From the NCBI RefSeq assembly GCF_002863585.1, contig NZ_PGUY01000009.1, positions 1 to 63,233 on the forward strand: DNA of 63,233 nucleotides. The letters are read 5' to 3'. Of the stretch, positions 56,100 through 63,233 are shown in pieces (the stretch's first letter is position 1; the number at the start of each line of letters is the position of its first letter). The notes under the pieces were generated by a model. It saw nothing but the letters and a program-made list of their open reading frames with translations, was not told where the DNA came from and searched no databases. Origin of the DNA: Peribacillus deserti. GTDB taxonomy: Bacteria > Bacillota > Bacilli > Bacillales > DSM-1321. The position numbers were made by a program, and so were the translations under genes.

Positions 56100-57485
56100 T
56101 TGAAAACAGTATTAATAATCGGTGGCGGCGTAACAGGTCTGGCCGCTTTATATGAGCTGAATAAATGGAAAAAAGAATGTCAATCGAATGTAAGGCTGGT
56201 ACTGGCTGAAGCTGCGGCAAAGCTTGGCGGAAAGATTCGAACCGTCAAGGAAGGCGGCTTTGTAATGGAAACCGGAGCAGACTCTATGGTTACCCGTAAA
56301 GCACACGGTATGGATTTTATTAAGGAGCTGGGACTGGAGGGTAAATTAGTCTATAACGCCGCTGGCAGGTCGTTCATCTATAGTGATGGGGAGCTTAAGC
56401 TGATTCCTGCAGATTCTGTATTTGGTATCCCTGCCAGTATTGAATCACTGGCGAAGAGTACCCTTGTATCAGCAGAGGGTAAAGTCGAGGCATTAAAGGA
56501 CTTTTTTACAAAGAATGAAAACTTTACAAAGAATGATTCCATAGGCAAGTTTCTGGAGTGCTTTTTGGGGGAAGAATTGGTTCAAAAGCAAATTGCGCCA
56601 GTGCTTTCAGGTGTATATTCTGGAAACCTCAGTGATCTTACTATTGCTTCGACTCTGCCTCAGGTATTTGATTATAAAGAGAAGTATGGAAGTATAATTA
56701 AAGGCTTTGAGGAGAATAAGAAGACATGGCAAAGCAGCGGTGAAAAGAAGTTCCTTTCACTAAATGGCGGCCTAGATGCGCTTATTCATGCATATGAAAA
56801 AACCCTTGATCAAACAGAAATTTTGAAGAATATGAAAGCAGATAAGGTTGAAAAAGCAAGTGGCAGGTATCGGGTTTTCTTTTCTAATGGGGAAATTATA
56901 GAAGCAGACCAGATTGTGCTAAGCATACCTCATAATGCGGCAGAAACATTGTTTACGGAGGATTCAGTAAAAATGGAGTTCGCACCGTTAAAAAACAGCT
57001 CGCTTATTTCAGTATATCTTGGCTTTGATATTCCAGACAGCCGGCTGCCCGCGGATGGTACAGGCTTTATCGCTTCAAACACGGACGATCTATCCTGTAA
57101 TGCATGTACATGGACAAGCCGTAAGTGGAAGCACACATCGGAGAGCGGGAACCTCCTTGTAAGGCTGTTTTATAAAAGCAGCAATCCAAAATTCACGGCT
57201 TTAAAAGAAATCGAACGAGAGAAGCTTATTGAAACGGCCCTAAAGGATATTAAGAAAAGTTTAGGTATTACAGCAAAGCCCTTAGTGAGTGAAGTAACGG
57301 ATTGGACAGAAAATATGCCCAACTACCTGATTTCCCATCCAAAGACAGTGGCAGCTCTTGAAAGCAGACTGGCTGAGGATTATCCGGGGATTTGGCTTGC
57401 CGGGAGTTCTTATTATGGTGTCGGTATCCCTGACTGCATAGAAAATGGAGCAGCCACAGGAAAGAAAATTATTGAGAAATTATAA
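56100..57485 (+). CDS. HemY/CgoX-family FAD oxidase (coproporphyrinogen III or protoporphyrinogen oxidase-like)
   Basis: FAD-dependent oxidase of the haem-pathway type. 461 residues from the TTG at 56100 (AGAGGTG seven bases upstream). A GTG at 56091 overlaps the SD. N-terminal dinucleotide fold IIGGGVTGLAALYE (about 6-19), GGKIRTVKEGGFVMETG (about 45-61), and C-terminal FAD segment GVGIPDCIENG. Clearly homologous along its length to B. subtilis HemY but divergent. It replaces ybaJ in the conserved rpsI-ybaJ-ybaK order. It could be the main oxidase or a paralogue; the hemEH cluster is not in the window to decide. Confidence 0.85.
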   Translation: MKTVLIIGGGVTGLAALYELNKWKKECQSNVRLVLAEAAAKLGGKIRTVKEGGFVMETGADSMVTRKAHGMDFIKELGLEGKLVYNAAGRSFIYSDGELKLIPADSVFGIPASIESLAKSTLVSAEGKVEALKDFFTKNENFTKNDSIGKFLECFLGEELVQKQIAPVLSGVYSGNLSDLTIASTLPQVFDYKEKYGSIIKGFEENKKTWQSSGEKKFLSLNGGLDALIHAYEKTLDQTEILKNMKADKVEKASGRYRVFFSNGEIIEADQIVLSIPHNAAETLFTEDSVKMEFAPLKNSSLISVYLGFDIPDSRLPADGTGFIASNTDDLSCNACTWTSRKWKHTSESGNLLVRLFYKSSNPKFTALKEIEREKLIETALKDIKKSLGITAKPLVSEVTDWTENMPNYLISHPKTVAALESRLAEDYPGIWLAGSSYYGVGIPDCIENGAATGKKIIEKL

Positions 57486-57491
57486 AAATAC

Positions 57492-57528
57492 AATCCCCTC
57501 CTGGTAAAGAAGGGGATTTATTTTATTT
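57492..57528 (+). terminator. Terminator after the hemY-like gene
   Basis: 8-bp stem AATCCCCT (57492-57499) / AGGGGATT (57511-57518), followed by TATTTTATTT. Confidence 0.8.
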
Positions 57529-57733
57529 ATTGTTGTATGTCTTTGCTGCACAAATTTTATTATCCCCAAATACCTGCTGAAGTCCCCTTTAAATAATTCC
57601 CAGAGCGGAAAATCCCCATTATAAGAATTACAGGAACCTCCATGCAGAAACTAACTCCATAGTATGAATGGCAGCGGTAAGTGTTAGTTCTAAACGAAGG
57701 TTTATTTACCGGCTAGCCGAAAAGAGGTGCTTT

Positions 57734-58177
57734 ATGAATGTGATCACCACATTAAAGGAGAAGCAAAGGGAGAAGCAGGTTAAATATGAGAGGAAAGTTC
57801 TGAGAGAGCTCTCTATAGATCAATTAAAGAAGAGAGTGCAGCAGCAGTTTGGGCATAACCGTCTCTTTCAGCTTTCCTTTTCCCAGGTTCTTGAAGAGGG
57901 ATGTTATGATGTAGCTATAGAGGCTTATTTACTGGGCGCACATTTCAGTAAATTCGGTTATTACGGAGAAAATATAGCATCTGTTAAAAATCGCTGCAGG
58001 GCAGAGGAAAAGCACTTAATCGATACTCTATTTAATTTTGTTCTATATTGGGGAAAGGCTGAACAGCAGGACTATGTGAGTGAATCTCTCTATTATGAAT
58101 GTGAGCAATATGTCGATTCCTGGTGGAATGACGGCTTTCAAAAAGGCCAGAAAATGTACAAGCTGCGGCTACATTAA
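57734..58177 (+). CDS. ybaK: YbaK family protein (DUF2521-type)
   Basis: Protein of unknown function conserved beside cwlD in Bacillus. 147 residues from the ATG at 57734 (SD AAGAGGTG). The in-frame ATG at 57668 adds 22 residues without an SD. Charged N-terminal helix (KEKQREKQVKYERKVL), tryptophan-rich C-terminus ending WWNDGFQKGQKMYKLRLH. No signal or membrane segment. Ends just before a terminator that overlaps the cwlD SD. The domain-family name is from memory. Confidence 0.85.
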   Translation: MNVITTLKEKQREKQVKYERKVLRELSIDQLKKRVQQQFGHNRLFQLSFSQVLEEGCYDVAIEAYLLGAHFSKFGYYGENIASVKNRCRAEEKHLIDTLFNFVLYWGKAEQQDYVSESLYYECEQYVDSWWNDGFQKGQKMYKLRLH

Positions 58178-58194
58178 TAAAAGCTTCGGTTCTA

Positions 58195-58247
58195 AAACCC
58201 CCGCTCGTCCCATATTTTGTACCATATAGGGATGAGCGGGGGTTTTT
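58195..58247 (+). terminator. Strong terminator overlapping the cwlD ribosome-binding site
   Basis: Stem of about 16 bp: AAACCCCCGCTCGTCCC (58195 onward, 17 nt) with GGGATGAGCGGGGGTTT (58229-58245), one mismatch region aside, followed by TTTTT. The GGGGG of its 3' arm is the only SD-like sequence for cwlD, whose TTG lies eight bases later. Confidence 0.9.
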
Positions 58248-58250
58248 GTA

Positions 58251-58958
58251 TTGAAGAAAAAATGGAAATACAGCGGAATCGCGATTGGGATCACATTATT
58301 GTTTTTACTCATTACCTTTCAAATTATTGATAAAGATTCTTGGAAACCATGGAGTCTGCCGCTGTCAGGCAAGATTATAGTCATTGACCCGGGACATGGA
58401 GGGGTGGATGCCGGAGCAAATAACGGTCCGGTATTAGAAAAGGAGATTGCCCTGTCGGTTTCCAAAAAAATAAGGGACTATCTCCAAGAGCAGGGAGCAC
58501 TTGTTCTTCTTACCAGAGAGGAAGACAAAGACCTGGCAAAAAAGAATACCAAGGGGCTGAGAGCGCGAAAGCGGGAAGACCTGAGGGAAAGAGTGGAATT
58601 TATCAATAAGTCACAGGCTGACTTGTATATCAGTTTACATTTGAATGCCTTCCCGTCTACGCAGTGGAGCGGTGCACAGACGTTCTATACTTTAAGGTAC
58701 GATGAGAACAAGCGGGCTGCTAAATTCATACAGGAAGAGCTTAAACGAAATTTAGAGAATACTTCCAGAGAAGCTAAAGCTATGAATACAGTCTACTTAA
58801 TGAAACATGTGAAAAAACCCGGAGCTTTAGTAGAGATCGGATTTCTATCTAACCCTATGGAACGTGCTAATTTACAAAGCGATATTTACCAGGAAAAAGT
58901 CGCTGCTTCCATTTATAAAGGGATTTCCCGTTATTTTACCGAAGAATACATCAATTAA
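58251..58958 (+). CDS. cwlD: N-acetylmuramoyl-L-alanine amidase CwlD
   Basis: Removes stem peptides from spore-cortex peptidoglycan; with PdaA it makes muramic-delta-lactam needed for germination. 235 residues. N-terminal membrane/signal segment (about 7-24), then Amidase_3 domain with zinc ligands in VIDPGHGG (about 44-51), LEKEIALSV (Glu) and LHLNA (His), and catalytic Glu in VEIGFLSN. TTG start at 58251: no in-frame ATG precedes the homology, and the protein aligns from MKKK. Expression of read-through transcripts would be limited by the overlapping terminator. Confidence 0.95.
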   Translation: MKKKWKYSGIAIGITLLFLLITFQIIDKDSWKPWSLPLSGKIIVIDPGHGGVDAGANNGPVLEKEIALSVSKKIRDYLQEQGALVLLTREEDKDLAKKNTKGLRARKREDLRERVEFINKSQADLYISLHLNAFPSTQWSGAQTFYTLRYDENKRAAKFIQEELKRNLENTSREAKAMNTVYLMKHVKKPGALVEIGFLSNPMERANLQSDIYQEKVAASIYKGISRYFTEEYIN

Positions 58959-59057
58959 AACCGCTCTCACCGGGTTTTATAAGCAAGGGATTTAAAGAAT
59001 TCAAAGCATATATGATATACTGAATATGGAAGCGAATTCAAAAAGGCGGTGCTGGAA

Positions 59058-60113
59058 TTGTTAACAGAACAACAGATAAGGGATATTTTAAAGGATTTAA
59101 AGGATCCTTTTATACATAAAACGCTAGAGGAACTTGGCGGTATTCAAGAAGTTAAAATAAAGCCGGAAAAGAACCATGTTAGCGTTAAGATTGCCATAGC
59201 AAAAACGGGAACAAGCGAGCAGATGCAGCTCCAGACGGTCATTGTTGATTTGCTGAAAAAAGCAGGGGCAGCATCCGTAGGAATACGTTTTACAGACTTG
59301 CCGGAGGATGAACTGCTTAAGCACCGCAGTTCTATGCCGCAAAAGGATCTAGGCTTGTTATCCCCGGAATCCAAAACCAAATTTATTGCGATTGCCAGCG
59401 GCAAGGGCGGCGTAGGAAAATCTACAGTTTCCGTAAATCTAGCAACGTCACTTTCCCGCCTCGGAAAAAAGGTCGGTTTAATTGATGCAGATATATACGG
59501 GTTTAGTGTACCGGACATGATGGGAATTACGCATCGGCCGATCGTTCGGGGAGATAAAATCATACCAGTGGAACGTTTTGGAGTTAAGGTAGTTTCAATG
59601 GGCTTCTTTGTTGAAGACAATTCGCCGATCATATGGAGAGGGCCTATGCTCGGTAAAATGCTCAACAGCTTCTTTACTGAAGTGGAGTGGGGCGATATTG
59701 AATATCTTCTGCTGGACCTCCCTCCAGGCACAGGAGATGTTGCATTGGATGTACACTCCATGCTGCCATCCTGCAAAGAAATCATCGTCACTACCCCGCA
59801 TCCTACTGCAGCTTTTGTTGCGGCCAGGGCAGGAGCGATGGCCATTAAAACCGAGCATGAAGTAATTGGCGTAATTGAGAATATGTCATACTTCGAGAGC
59901 AGGGTCAGCGGTGAAAAGGAATATGTATTTGGTAAAGGCGGGGGAGATAAGCTTGCGGACGAGCTTAATACTACTGTTCTTGGCCAGCTTCCGCTGCAGC
60001 AGCCGGACTGGAATGATGAGGATTTTGCTCCATCCATCTATGCCGAGGATCATCCGACTGGAAAAGTATATATGTCCATTTCAGAAAAACTCATTGATAT
60101 CTTAGATAAGTAA
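59058..60113 (+). CDS. salA: SalA, Mrp/ApbC-family P-loop ATPase
   Basis: Mrp-type ATPase; in B. subtilis SalA represses scoC and so affects exoprotease production, and the family also carries Fe-S clusters. 351 residues from the TTG at 59058 (GGCGGTG upstream); GTG at 59049 would overlap the SD. N-terminal MIP18-like domain (about 1-100), deviant Walker A GKGGVGKST (about 117-125), DADIYGFS, DLPPGTGD. The CxxC typical of Fe-S Mrp proteins is not seen near the C-terminus. Confidence 0.94.
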   Translation: MLTEQQIRDILKDLKDPFIHKTLEELGGIQEVKIKPEKNHVSVKIAIAKTGTSEQMQLQTVIVDLLKKAGAASVGIRFTDLPEDELLKHRSSMPQKDLGLLSPESKTKFIAIASGKGGVGKSTVSVNLATSLSRLGKKVGLIDADIYGFSVPDMMGITHRPIVRGDKIIPVERFGVKVVSMGFFVEDNSPIIWRGPMLGKMLNSFFTEVEWGDIEYLLLDLPPGTGDVALDVHSMLPSCKEIIVTTPHPTAAFVAARAGAMAIKTEHEVIGVIENMSYFESRVSGEKEYVFGKGGGDKLADELNTTVLGQLPLQQPDWNDEDFAPSIYAEDHPTGKVYMSISEKLIDILDK

Positions 60114-60117
60114 AATA

Positions 60118-60150
60118 AGAAAACGCCTCACTTACGAGGCGTTTCTTTAT
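60118..60150. terminator. Bidirectional terminator between salA and gerD
   Basis: Perfect 9-bp stem AAACGCCTC (60121-60129) / GAGGCGTTT (60136-60144), loop ACTTAC, A-rich on the left and T-rich on the right. It serves convergent salA (plus) and gerD (minus), and overlaps the gerD stop. Confidence 0.92.
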
Positions 60151-60719
60151 TTCTTAGCTTTAGATGCAGGCATCTCTTCTGCAGCCTTAATGATTGTATC
60201 CTGCATTTTGGCTTTAAATAACGGACTGTCCATTGTTTCAAGCATCACCTTTTGTACAGTGTCCCTGTATTGTTGGCTTTGAAGAACCTTTAGATAAGAA
60301 CTGCTCAGCTGAGGGTCCTGCATAAGGCTTATAATTTGTTTTTGGTAAGCCGGGTCCTTCATAAGATCTTTTAACAGTTTTTCGTGTTCACTTTTTAAAC
60401 TTTTTGCATAAGTAGATGCGAACTTCGGATCACTTAAATTTTTCTGCCAAAAGGTTTTGCTTTTATCTGAGGTAAGGTTGGTTTGAATGGTATTAGTCAC
60501 TAATGGGTCATCCAGCACAAATTGCTCTCTAATCTTGGGATCTTTAAGGACTTCCTGAAAAGCCTTTTTTCCATCCTCGGATTTGATAATATCCATAACC
60601 ATTTTTTTGGTTTCTTCGTAATCCACTTTTTCCTCATGATTACTGCCCCCGGCTAGGTTACATCCTGACAAAGTGAGGAAAAAGGCAGAGAGAAGAAGAA
60701 TCAAGGCTCCGCTTCGCAT
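60147..60719 (-). CDS. gerD: Spore germination lipoprotein GerD
   Basis: Inner-membrane lipoprotein of spores, required to cluster germinant receptors. 190 residues from the ATG at 60719 (AAAGGGG eight bases upstream). An ATG at 60743 has no SD. Signal peptide with lipobox LSGC, modified cysteine C20. The mature part is helical and highly charged, ending PASKAKK. Convergent with salA and divergent from kbaA. Forespore (SigG) expression is expected from the family; I could not assign a promoter. Confidence 0.95.
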   Translation of the reverse strand: MRSGALILLLSAFFLTLSGCNLAGGSNHEEKVDYEETKKMVMDIIKSEDGKKAFQEVLKDPKIREQFVLDDPLVTNTIQTNLTSDKSKTFWQKNLSDPKFASTYAKSLKSEHEKLLKDLMKDPAYQKQIISLMQDPQLSSSYLKVLQSQQYRDTVQKVMLETMDSPLFKAKMQDTIIKAAEEMPASKAKK

Positions 60720-60865
60720 TAGGAAACCCCTTTCTTGTTTCATATGTTTTTAATATAATCTTTCTGATAAAAATTATTCTCTTGAAGAGGCACCTAGATT
60801 TTTCTAGTGCTGGTTGGTACAATCAGGATAGTACAGTATAAGAAAGTATATGGGGGATATAGAGA

Positions 60866-61483
60866 GTGAATAGCCGTAACCTCGTTAGATTATTACTCAC
60901 TACATTGCTGCTCGGAGGGTTATCAGCTGTATTAGTTGGAATAGCTGCCCGCTGGAACGAACTTGGCCCGCTTATCACCAAAGGGGCTTATGGGGAGCTG
61001 CTGATGACAATTGTATGGCTTATCGGCCTTGGCTTTTTATTCAGTGTCATCAGCCAGATGGGATTCTTTGCATATTTGACGGTCCATCGCTTCGGCCTTG
61101 GGATTTTTGGAGCAAGCTGGAAGGGTGTTCAAGTTGTATTGATAGCATTTGTGCTATTCGATTTAATATACTTTGGCCCAATATGGTTTGGTAATGAAAG
61201 TGACAGAAGTATTTATGCAGTATATAGTGCTTTTCTATTGGTCAGCGGTCTTGCGGTTGGCTGGTATAAAGCAAGAATTACGAATAATGCAGCTTTTATC
61301 CCAGCCGTCTTTTTTATGATTATTGTAACGGTTGTTGAATGGGTGCCGGTCCTGCGATCTAATGATAAGGATTGGATGCTGTTTATGCTGCTGCCGCTGC
61401 TGATCTGCAACGCCTATCAACTTCTCATACTGGGATCTTTAAACACCCGGTCAAGACAGGAATTAGAATTAAAAAAGAATTAA
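60866..61483 (+). CDS. kbaA: KinB-signalling pathway activation protein KbaA
   Basis: Integral membrane protein needed for KinB input to the sporulation phosphorelay in B. subtilis. 205 residues with about six hydrophobic segments (approximately 8-27, 43-63, 68-86, 92-112, 120-140, 155-195). GTG start at 60866 with GGGGGAT upstream. Its stop codon lies inside the terminator stem. Situated between gerD and pdaB as in B. subtilis. Confidence 0.93.
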   Translation: MNSRNLVRLLLTTLLLGGLSAVLVGIAARWNELGPLITKGAYGELLMTIVWLIGLGFLFSVISQMGFFAYLTVHRFGLGIFGASWKGVQVVLIAFVLFDLIYFGPIWFGNESDRSIYAVYSAFLLVSGLAVGWYKARITNNAAFIPAVFFMIIVTVVEWVPVLRSNDKDWMLFMLLPLLICNAYQLLILGSLNTRSRQELELKKN

Positions 61484-61510
61484 CCGTGAACGGGTTAATT
61501 CTTTTTTTTT
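61471..61510 (+). terminator. Terminator of kbaA
   Basis: Stem AAAAAGAATTAACC (61472-61485) with GGTTAATTC and a T run (61493-61510). It includes the kbaA stop codon. A and T tracts on both sides could also allow minus-strand function, but pdaB ends 130 bp away. Confidence 0.88.
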
Positions 61511-61643
61511 GTACAATTTTTCATCTGTATCCTGACAGGAGGCTATACATCAGGACCATTATTCGTAATGTAAATTGCCCCTGGCTGATTATATTCATAA
61601 GAGCTCTGTGCGATCCCTGCCGCTGAACAAGGGTGTAACTGTC

Positions 61644-62396
61644 CTATTTAATTTCTTCTGTTTTAGTGCTTGAGTTGGCAATCATTTCGGAGACACTGAC
61701 AAACTTAAGGTTCTTGGATTGTACAGAGTCAATAATCTGCGGCAATGCCCTGGCCGTTTGCTTAGCGGAATCAGATGCGTGCAGCAAAATAATATCTCCA
61801 TCTTCCACATCTTCTATATTCGTTACGATTTCCTGTACTCCGGGATTGGTCCAATCCTTTGAGTCCAGGCTCCAGTGAACAACTGAATATCCATAACGAT
61901 CAGCAACCTTTAATAAATTTTTGTCAAAATGTCCGGTCGGGGACCGGAGTAATTCAATATTTTTGACATTTAGTTTTCGGAAAACATCTTGTGCTTTTGA
62001 AATGTCACGTGCAATTTCCTGTTCCTCCATACTGGTGTAATCCTTGTACCCATAGCCTAAGATTCCAATTTCATAGCCCTGCTTTACAATTTGGGCAACT
62101 AACTCAGGGTGTCTCTCCGCCCATGACCCCGAAACGAAGAAAGTGGCGGCTCTAACCTTTTCTTTTTTTAATGTCTCCAGAATAGGCTTGGCTCTAACAT
62201 CGCCCCATCCGATATTAAAGGTTAAAGCAAGATCCCTTTCTCCTTTATAAACCGCCTTTGGACCAGTCATTGTCGAAAATACGGAGAAGTTATTCAGGGA
62301 TTCAACGTAGAGAAAAACTGCAGTGAAAAAAGCAATCACGATAATAAACGTATACTGCTTTATCTTTTTGACATTTGCCGCTTGAAAATAATACAA
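61644..62396 (-). CDS. pdaB: Polysaccharide deacetylase-like sporulation protein PdaB
   Basis: Family 4 carbohydrate-esterase fold, needed for late sporulation and cortex integrity in B. subtilis. 250 residues from the TTG at 62396, with SD GAGGTGAT four bases upstream on the minus strand. This start aligns residue for residue with B. subtilis PdaB; longer in-frame starts give no homology. N-terminal membrane anchor (about 15-33), NodB domain (about 55-240). The usual TFDDG motif is TFNIGWGD and the metal-binding HxxxH is not visible, as in B. subtilis PdaB, so classic deacetylase activity is doubtful. Confidence 0.93.
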   Translation of the reverse strand: MYYFQAANVKKIKQYTFIIVIAFFTAVFLYVESLNNFSVFSTMTGPKAVYKGERDLALTFNIGWGDVRAKPILETLKKEKVRAATFFVSGSWAERHPELVAQIVKQGYEIGILGYGYKDYTSMEEQEIARDISKAQDVFRKLNVKNIELLRSPTGHFDKNLLKVADRYGYSVVHWSLDSKDWTNPGVQEIVTNIEDVEDGDIILLHASDSAKQTARALPQIIDSVQSKNLKFVSVSEMIANSSTKTEEIK

Positions 62397-62534
62397 AGCT
62401 ATCACCTCGTCCATAGACTCTTGTCTCATCCTATGCGTGTTCAAGGGACTTATGACCAAAATATTTGTTTCGCCGGACATAAAATAGGAAATTCAGGAGA
62501 AAAATAGGAGGAAAATAGACTGAAGGTGGAAAAG

Positions 62535-62816
62535 ATGCTTGGAATGCTGATTAACGAGAAAGAAATTCGAGAAATAGAATATTTAATCAAAAGAGAAATG
62601 GATGAGATTCTATTCGATCTTACAGATACAAGGATTGAGCATATCGTGAAAAGATCCATGGAAGAAAGATATCAAATTCTTTTTAGTTTATTTAAAAGAA
62701 TTGCTGATCCTAAGGATTGTTTGCTATATATGCGGACGGCAGAGAAGCCCAAAAGTGCTTCAGTGGATAATACGAAGCCAGTTAAGAAAAGAAACAAAAA
62801 AGTTATTGACTCATAA
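62535..62816 (+). CDS. Small conserved-looking helical protein of unknown function
   Basis: 93 residues from the ATG at 62535, with SD AAGGTGG five bases upstream; a GTG at 62526 would overlap the SD. The N-terminal two-thirds is highly charged and helical (EKEIREIEYLIKREMDEILFD, 21 residues at about 6-26, then RIEHIVKRSMEERYQILFSLFKR); the C-terminus is a lysine-rich tail. No signal peptide or metal motif. Divergent from pdaB; its last codons overlap the -35 of the rRNA P1 promoter. I do not recognise the family. Confidence 0.75.
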   Translation: MLGMLINEKEIREIEYLIKREMDEILFDLTDTRIEHIVKRSMEERYQILFSLFKRIADPKDCLLYMRTAEKPKSASVDNTKPVKKRNKKVIDS

Positions 62817-62834
62817 TGATTCCGCTGGTATAGT
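62806..62834 (+). promoter_or_regulatory. rRNA operon promoter P1
   Basis: TTGACT (62806-62811), 17-bp spacer, extended -10 TGG-TATAGT (62826-62834). The -35 overlaps the stop of the upstream small gene. Confidence 0.85.
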
Positions 62835-62892
62835 AATAAACGTTGCTGCGAAACATTTTACTGTTGAACAGCGAACGAATTTAAAAAAGTTG

Positions 62893-62922
62893 TTGACTTA
62901 AGTTGCAGCTGCATGGTATATT
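62893..62922 (+). promoter_or_regulatory. rRNA operon promoter P2
   Basis: TTGACT (62893-62898), 18-bp spacer, extended -10 TGG-TATATT (62914-62922). Tandem with P1, 87-88 bp apart, the usual Bacillus rRNA arrangement. Confidence 0.88.
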
Positions 62923-62969
62923 AGAGAAGTCGCCTCGTGAGGAGGTTGACTAACATTGACCAAGATAAT

Positions 62970-62985
62970 TGTTCTTTGAAAACTG
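62970..62985 (+). promoter_or_regulatory. boxA antitermination site of the rRNA leader
   Basis: TGTTCTTTGAAAACTG matches the Bacillus rRNA boxA (Nus factor antitermination). A GCCTC/GAGG hairpin at about 62932-62943 precedes it. Confidence 0.85.
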
Positions 62986-63064
62986 AACGAAACAAGACGC
63001 CAGGTATTTTCTCTCTGAGAAAATACAAAAACAAGTTTTAAACTTTTAAGAGCTATATCAAACA

Positions 63065-63233
63065 TTCTTCGGAGAGTTTGATCCTGGCTCAGGACGAACG
63101 CTGGCGGCGTGCCTAATACATGCAAGTCGAGCGGATGGAAGGAAGCTTGCTTCCTGAAGTTAGCGGCGGACGGGTGAGTAACACGTGGGCAACCTGCCCC
63201 TAAGATCGGGATAACTTCGGGAAACCGGAGCTA
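63065..63233 (+). rRNA. rrs: 16S rRNA, 5' end only
   Basis: Begins TTCTTCGGAGAGTTTGATCC, the canonical 16S 5' end with the 8F primer region, and runs to the window edge within helix 8-9. V1 sequence is of Bacillaceae type. The exact mature 5' end is set by alignment with B. subtilis and may differ by a base or two. Confidence 0.97.

Noticed and set aside
59144-60037. 297-codon ORF antisense to salA
   Set aside because: Exact shadow of the strongly biased salA coding frame; composition is serine- and proline-rich as expected for a complement frame, and no start signals are seen.
61511-61643. Small gene between kbaA and pdaB
   Set aside because: The overlapping frame at 61372-61626 runs out of the kbaA coding sequence in another frame and has no SD.

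Overview
The window is a contiguous core-genome segment of an endospore-forming Bacillaceae bacterium. The evidence is gene order and protein sequence closely matching the Bacillus subtilis rrnW–rrnI interval, sporulation genes (sigH, kbaA, cwlD, gerD, pdaB), low-GC codon use, TTG starts and strong Shine-Dalgarno (SD) sites. The genus cannot be fixed from the 169 bases of 16S present. The left edge holds the last bases of a 5S rRNA gene and the right edge the first bases of a 16S rRNA gene, so this is the complete interval between two rRNA operons.

Layout. (1) 1-1005: 5S end, terminator, and a gene-free stretch with a strikingly periodic repeat array. (2) 1006-8229: CtsR-controlled heat-shock operon ctsR-mcsA-mcsB-clpC, then radA and disA. 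(3) 8425-17011: yacL, ispD, ispF, gltX, a cysteine T-box, cysE-cysS-mrnC-rlmB-rae1, and sigH. (4) 17012-22669: a tandem GC-rich repeat, rpmG-secE-nusG, rplK-rplA with two L1-type control sites, the L10 leader with rplJ-rplL, a composite (nested) repeat element, and an rsmC-like methyltransferase. (5) 22670-35113: rpoB-rpoC, ybxF-rpsL-rpsG-fusA-tuf. (6) 35114-36441: a 1.3-kb gene-free gap with a second, inversely oriented copy of the periodic array and tandem promoters. (7) 36442-51172: S10-spc-alpha ribosomal protein supercluster including secY-adk-map and rpoA. (8) 51173-55869: a structured leader, the ECF transporter core ecfA1-ecfA2-ecfT, truA, and the L13 leader with rplM-rpsI. (9) 55870-62816: a HemY-like oxidase, ybaK, cwlD, salA, gerD (reverse), kbaA, pdaB (reverse) and a small unknown gene. 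(10) Tandem rRNA promoters, boxA and the 16S start.

Most genes make the translation and transcription machinery and are controlled by leader RNAs visible in the sequence (T-box, L10, L13, L1-like sites, terminators). Accessory signal lies in the intergenic DNA. The most unusual structure is the pair of ~215-bp arrays (402-620 and 35318-35525). In both, an ATGCTTA core recurs at exactly 21 nt for five steps and then exactly 20 nt for four or five steps, while the sequence between cores is largely diverged. Other points of interest are the terminator-rich leader ahead of ecfA1, the nested repeat after rplL, the hairpin between SD and start of nusG, a terminator that carries the cwlD SD, and a hemY-type gene where B. 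subtilis has ybaJ.
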